DNA of 8,500 bases, from NCBI GenBank assembly GCA_027618625.1, contig JAQCER010000094.1:1-8500 (forward strand), written 5' to 3'. The notes below the pieces were generated by a model. The model worked only from the letters and a program-made list of their open reading frames with translations, was not told the DNA's origin and did not search any database. This DNA is from Verrucomicrobiota bacterium (GTDB lineage Bacteria > Verrucomicrobiota > Verrucomicrobiia > Verrucomicrobiales > DEV007). Both the position numbers and the translations under genes were made by a program. Below, in pieces: positions 7,092 through 8,500 of the stretch. The first letter of the stretch is position 1. Each line of letters starts with the position of its first letter.

Positions 7092-7712
7092 TTATCGCGG
7101 ATCTTCCGGTTGCACAAACACGCTCGCCATGCCAGCGGCCTCGGCTGCGGCAATCCCCAGCCGAGAGTCTTCAAAAACCAGACACCTTGCCGGCGCGACG
7201 CCCATGCGCTCCGCCGCCAGCAGGAACATGTCAGGTGCTGGCTTGCTGCGAGTCACGTCTTCCTGAGTGATGATCGTGGGGAAAATGTCGAGGATCGAGA
7301 CGGCATCCATGGTACGAATGACCGTATCCCGCACACCTCCCGACGCCACGGAAACAGGATGCGTGCGTGCCATGATGCGGGCGAACTCTACCACTGGGGC
7401 ATAGGGCACCACGTAATGCAGGTGGGAGAGGTAGTAGTCTTCCTGATCGCGTACGGTCTGCGCGGGATCCATCTCCACTTTGAAGATCTCGTTCATCTTG
7501 CACACGGTGTCATGCATGCCCACGCCAGCAAACGATTGCGCAAACTCCCGAGTCAGCTCAAAGTTGCCACCGTTTTTGGCGTAGGCATAGAGCCAGGCGT
7601 CGTAGTGTACATGCATCGACAGGCTGAGCGTGCCATCGTGGTCGAAAATGTAGCCGTCAAATTCGCCTGCGGGTATGTCCAATGCCTCCCAGGGAGGCGC
7701 TTCTTCAGTCAT
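7092..7712 (-). CDS. HAD-superfamily hydrolase, beta-phosphoglucomutase/sugar-phosphatase-like
   Basis: This is a cytoplasmic haloacid-dehalogenase-fold phosphotransferase, subfamily I, probably acting on a small phosphorylated sugar or similar metabolite. Numbered from ATG 7712 (206 aa): motif I 'FDHDGTL' with nucleophile Asp24 and acid/base Asp26; motif II 'SVASGG' with Ser124; motif III Lys157 in 'RSKPAPD'; motif IV 'FEDS' with Glu181 and Asp182. A helical cap of the phosphoglucomutase/phosphatase type sits between motifs I and II (about 35-105). Length and motif order suit YqaB/beta-PGM-like proteins; mutase and phosphatase activity cannot be separated by eye. The start is uncertain: in-frame ATGs lie at 7727, 7736 and 7742 and a TTG at 7775, and none has a good ribosome site. 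I chose 7712 because the family core begins just after it. This is the first gene of the minus-strand cluster. Confidence 0.85.
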   Translation of the reverse strand: MTEEAPPWEALDIPAGEFDGYIFDHDGTLSLSMHVHYDAWLYAYAKNGGNFELTREFAQSFAGVGMHDTVCKMNEIFKVEMDPAQTVRDQEDYYLSHLHYVVPYAPVVEFARIMARTHPVSVASGGVRDTVIRTMDAVSILDIFPTIITQEDVTRSKPAPDMFLLAAERMGVAPARCLVFEDSRLGIAAAEAAGMASVFVQPEDPR

Positions 7713-7814
7713 CTTGAATGAATCCATCGAGCCCATCGCCATCCCATGCGAGCAAAAAGTGCTCTGAATCAGCAAGATCGGACGGTTTTATCAGTTGTTA
7801 TTCTTAAGTGATTC

Positions 7815-7845
7815 ATTATAAGGTTGTTATGTTTTGAATGGTCGA
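7815..7845 (-). promoter_or_regulatory. Likely promoter of the HAD-dipeptidase-hydrolase cluster
   Basis: On the minus strand there is a perfect TATAAT at 7820-7815. A TCGACC (4 of 6 to the -35) lies at 7845-7840 with a longish 19-bp spacer. Transcription would begin near 7808, leaving a leader of roughly 65-95 bases depending on which ATG is used. The AT-rich sequence further upstream could serve as an UP element. Confidence 0.45.
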
Positions 7846-7900
7846 TCAGTGAGGGGTGTGCTGGGTTTTATGTTAATCGGTAATTTCAATAATTAATATA

Positions 7901-7930
7901 TTTTCAATCTTGCAAAGGATGATTTATAGT
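7901..7930 (+). promoter_or_regulatory. Possible promoter of the right-edge gene
   Basis: TTTTCA (7901-7906, 4 of 6 to the -35) and TATAGT (7925-7930, 5 of 6 to the -10) are separated by 18 bp and point toward the gene at 8010. The -10 lies inside a perfect palindrome, where a repressor site often sits. AT-rich DNA produces such matches by chance, so confidence is low. Confidence 0.3.
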
Positions 7931-7944
7931 GATAGACTATAAAT
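7922..7944. repeat. Perfect inverted repeat, operator-like
   Basis: ATTTATAGT (7922-7930) and ACTATAAAT (7936-7944) are perfect 9-bp inverted arms around GATAG. By symmetry each strand gets a TATAGT hexamer, so the element could overlap outward-facing -10 boxes. It sits 66 bases before ATG 8010. It may bind a dimeric regulator or form a weak AT hairpin. Confidence 0.5.
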
Positions 7945-7966
7945 TCCATAGGATTTGTCGAAAAGA

Positions 7967-7999
7967 GAACGAACGTTCGGCTATCAACCGCGAACATTC
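7967..7999. repeat. GAAC/GTTC element cluster
   Basis: A perfect 10-bp palindrome CGAACGTTCG lies at 7970-7979. It overlaps GAAC-N4-GTTC at 7967-7978, which resembles the Gram-positive LexA (SOS) box pattern CGAAC-N4-GTTCG with one flank base off. An inverted near-copy, CGAACATTC, follows at 7991-7999. It sits just ahead of the plus-strand gene at 8010. A regulatory role is inferred only from symmetry and position. Confidence 0.3.
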
Positions 8000-8009
8000 T
8001 TAAAAATAT

Positions 8010-8500
8010 ATGATTCCAGTTGTCTTCACCAAGAAGCATTTCACTCAGATCAGAACCCACCACAACCCTGGCGCCGACATGCACAAAACGAACCTTTTGT
8101 ATTCCGCTGATGGCGAACTGTTTTCAGTCCAGAGAGTGGAGACAGTCGAGATGCCGCACGAGCGCAGTGATCTCCGATTTGAAGTGGAGGTTCATGACGC
8201 GAATCATGAGCAGCGCCTGTTTGTGGGGTTGATGGAGACGGAAAAGCTGGCCATTTCCGAGGACTGTCCCGGACTCGCAGTCGCGATATCACTGGGTGAA
8301 GGAACCGTGTTCGACCTGATCAATGACACTGGAATTGTCGGCTACTACGACTCCGCGCAGTTCGATCGATCGGCCCCTGTCTGTGTGTCGGTTGACGTAG
8401 ATGTGATTGGAACAGTTTGTATTCCAAAGATTACGGTGAACGGCGAAACGATTCTGCATCCAGCTCTTCAGCTGAACCGTACCGGTCACCTGAGCGCGTT
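8010..8500 (+). CDS. Hypothetical protein, 3' end beyond the window
   Basis: I do not recognise this protein. The frame opens at ATG 8010, directly after an in-frame TAA at 8001, and is still open at the window end (163 codons seen). Third-position G/C in its first 22 codons after the ATG is 15 of 22, against 11 and 8 at positions 1 and 2. This is a coding pattern that begins just where the AT-rich spacer ends. It supports start 8010 over the in-frame ATG 8079 (reading MHKTNLLYSADGELF). The visible part has no signal peptide or membrane segment. From about residue 28 it alternates hydrophobic and polar residues with many Val, Asp and Gly, for example 'VCVSVDVDVIGTVCIP', which suggests a beta-sandwich fold. 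It is acidic and contains 3 Cys. A domain of the SPRY/concanavalin-like type is only a guess. Confidence 0.7.
   Translation, partial: MIPVVFTKKHFTQIRTHHNPGADMHKTNLLYSADGELFSVQRVETVEMPHERSDLRFEVEVHDANHEQRLFVGLMETEKLAISEDCPGLAVAISLGEGTVFDLINDTGIVGYYDSAQFDRSAPVCVSVDVDVIGTVCIPKITVNGETILHPALQLNRTGHLSA

Larger units (their letters stand above)
7713..8009. other. AT-rich divergent intergenic region
   Basis: No gene is visible in these ~297 bases. Base composition drops sharply: only 7 of the 40 bases in 7871-7910 are G or C, against roughly half in flanking genes. The region separates the minus-strand HAD gene from the plus-strand gene at the right edge. It holds a perfect minus-strand -10 at 7815-7820, a 9-bp-arm palindrome at 7922-7944 and a GAAC/GTTC cluster at 7967-7999. 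Short frames here, such as 7893-8084 on the minus strand, are not coding-like. Confidence 0.7.

Noticed and set aside
7080..7721. Plus-strand open frame of 213 codons
   Set aside because: It is antisense to the HAD-family gene, whose four catalytic motifs are all present on the other strand. The His/Arg-rich translation is typical of an antisense shadow.
7784..7871. Direct repeat GGTTTTAT at 7784-7791 and 7864-7871, 80 bp apart
   Set aside because: Eight AT-rich bases recur easily by chance in this region; no third copy or extension was seen.
2799..7975. Shared 9-mer GAACGAACG at 2799-2807 and 7967-7975 as a dispersed repeat
   Set aside because: A 9-base match between two places in 8.5 kb is expected by chance, and the flanks do not match.

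Overview
The window reads as ordinary chromosomal bacterial DNA with about 50-60% GC in the genes. No mobile element, CRISPR array, tRNA or rRNA was seen. The protein set (an exported VanX-type dipeptidase, an exported lipase-like hydrolase, a long AAA_32/Lon-like protease and a stand-alone bacterial SNF2 helicase), together with the near absence of Shine-Dalgarno sites, would fit a Gram-negative member of the PVC group, with Verrucomicrobiota the best guess. That placement is inferred from style and not from a marker gene.

Layout: (1) 1-172, non-coding leader with a possible promoter and an operator-like palindrome. (2) 173-2779 (+), SNF2/Rad54-type ATPase with all helicase motifs and an N-terminal region that looks like a SWIM zinc finger whose ligands have been lost. 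(3) 2780-2831, a short convergent gap with a strong 9-bp hairpin. (4) 7712-2832 (-), four codirectional genes read right to left: a HAD-family phosphatase/mutase-like protein, a D-Ala-D-Ala dipeptidase, a secreted alpha/beta-hydrolase and a Lon-like ATP-dependent protease. The first three are only 20-31 bp apart and probably cotranscribed. Lon follows after 120 bp with a possible promoter of its own. (5) 7713-8009, a very AT-rich divergent intergenic region with a perfect -10 for the minus-strand genes, a 9-bp-arm palindrome and a cluster of GAAC/GTTC elements. (6) 8010-8500 (+), the 5' part of an unrecognised protein that runs off the right edge.

How the genes might work together: the dipeptidase and the lipase-like enzyme both carry N-terminal export signals and would act in the cell envelope. 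The HAD enzyme, Lon-like protease and SNF2 ATPase are cytoplasmic. The sequence gives no direct evidence that they form one pathway, and I did not find a convincing undescribed system. The points most worth a second look are the ligand-less SWIM-like region, the atypical P-loop and basic tail of the Lon-like protease, the orphan right-edge gene, and the palindromes in the intergenic region before it.
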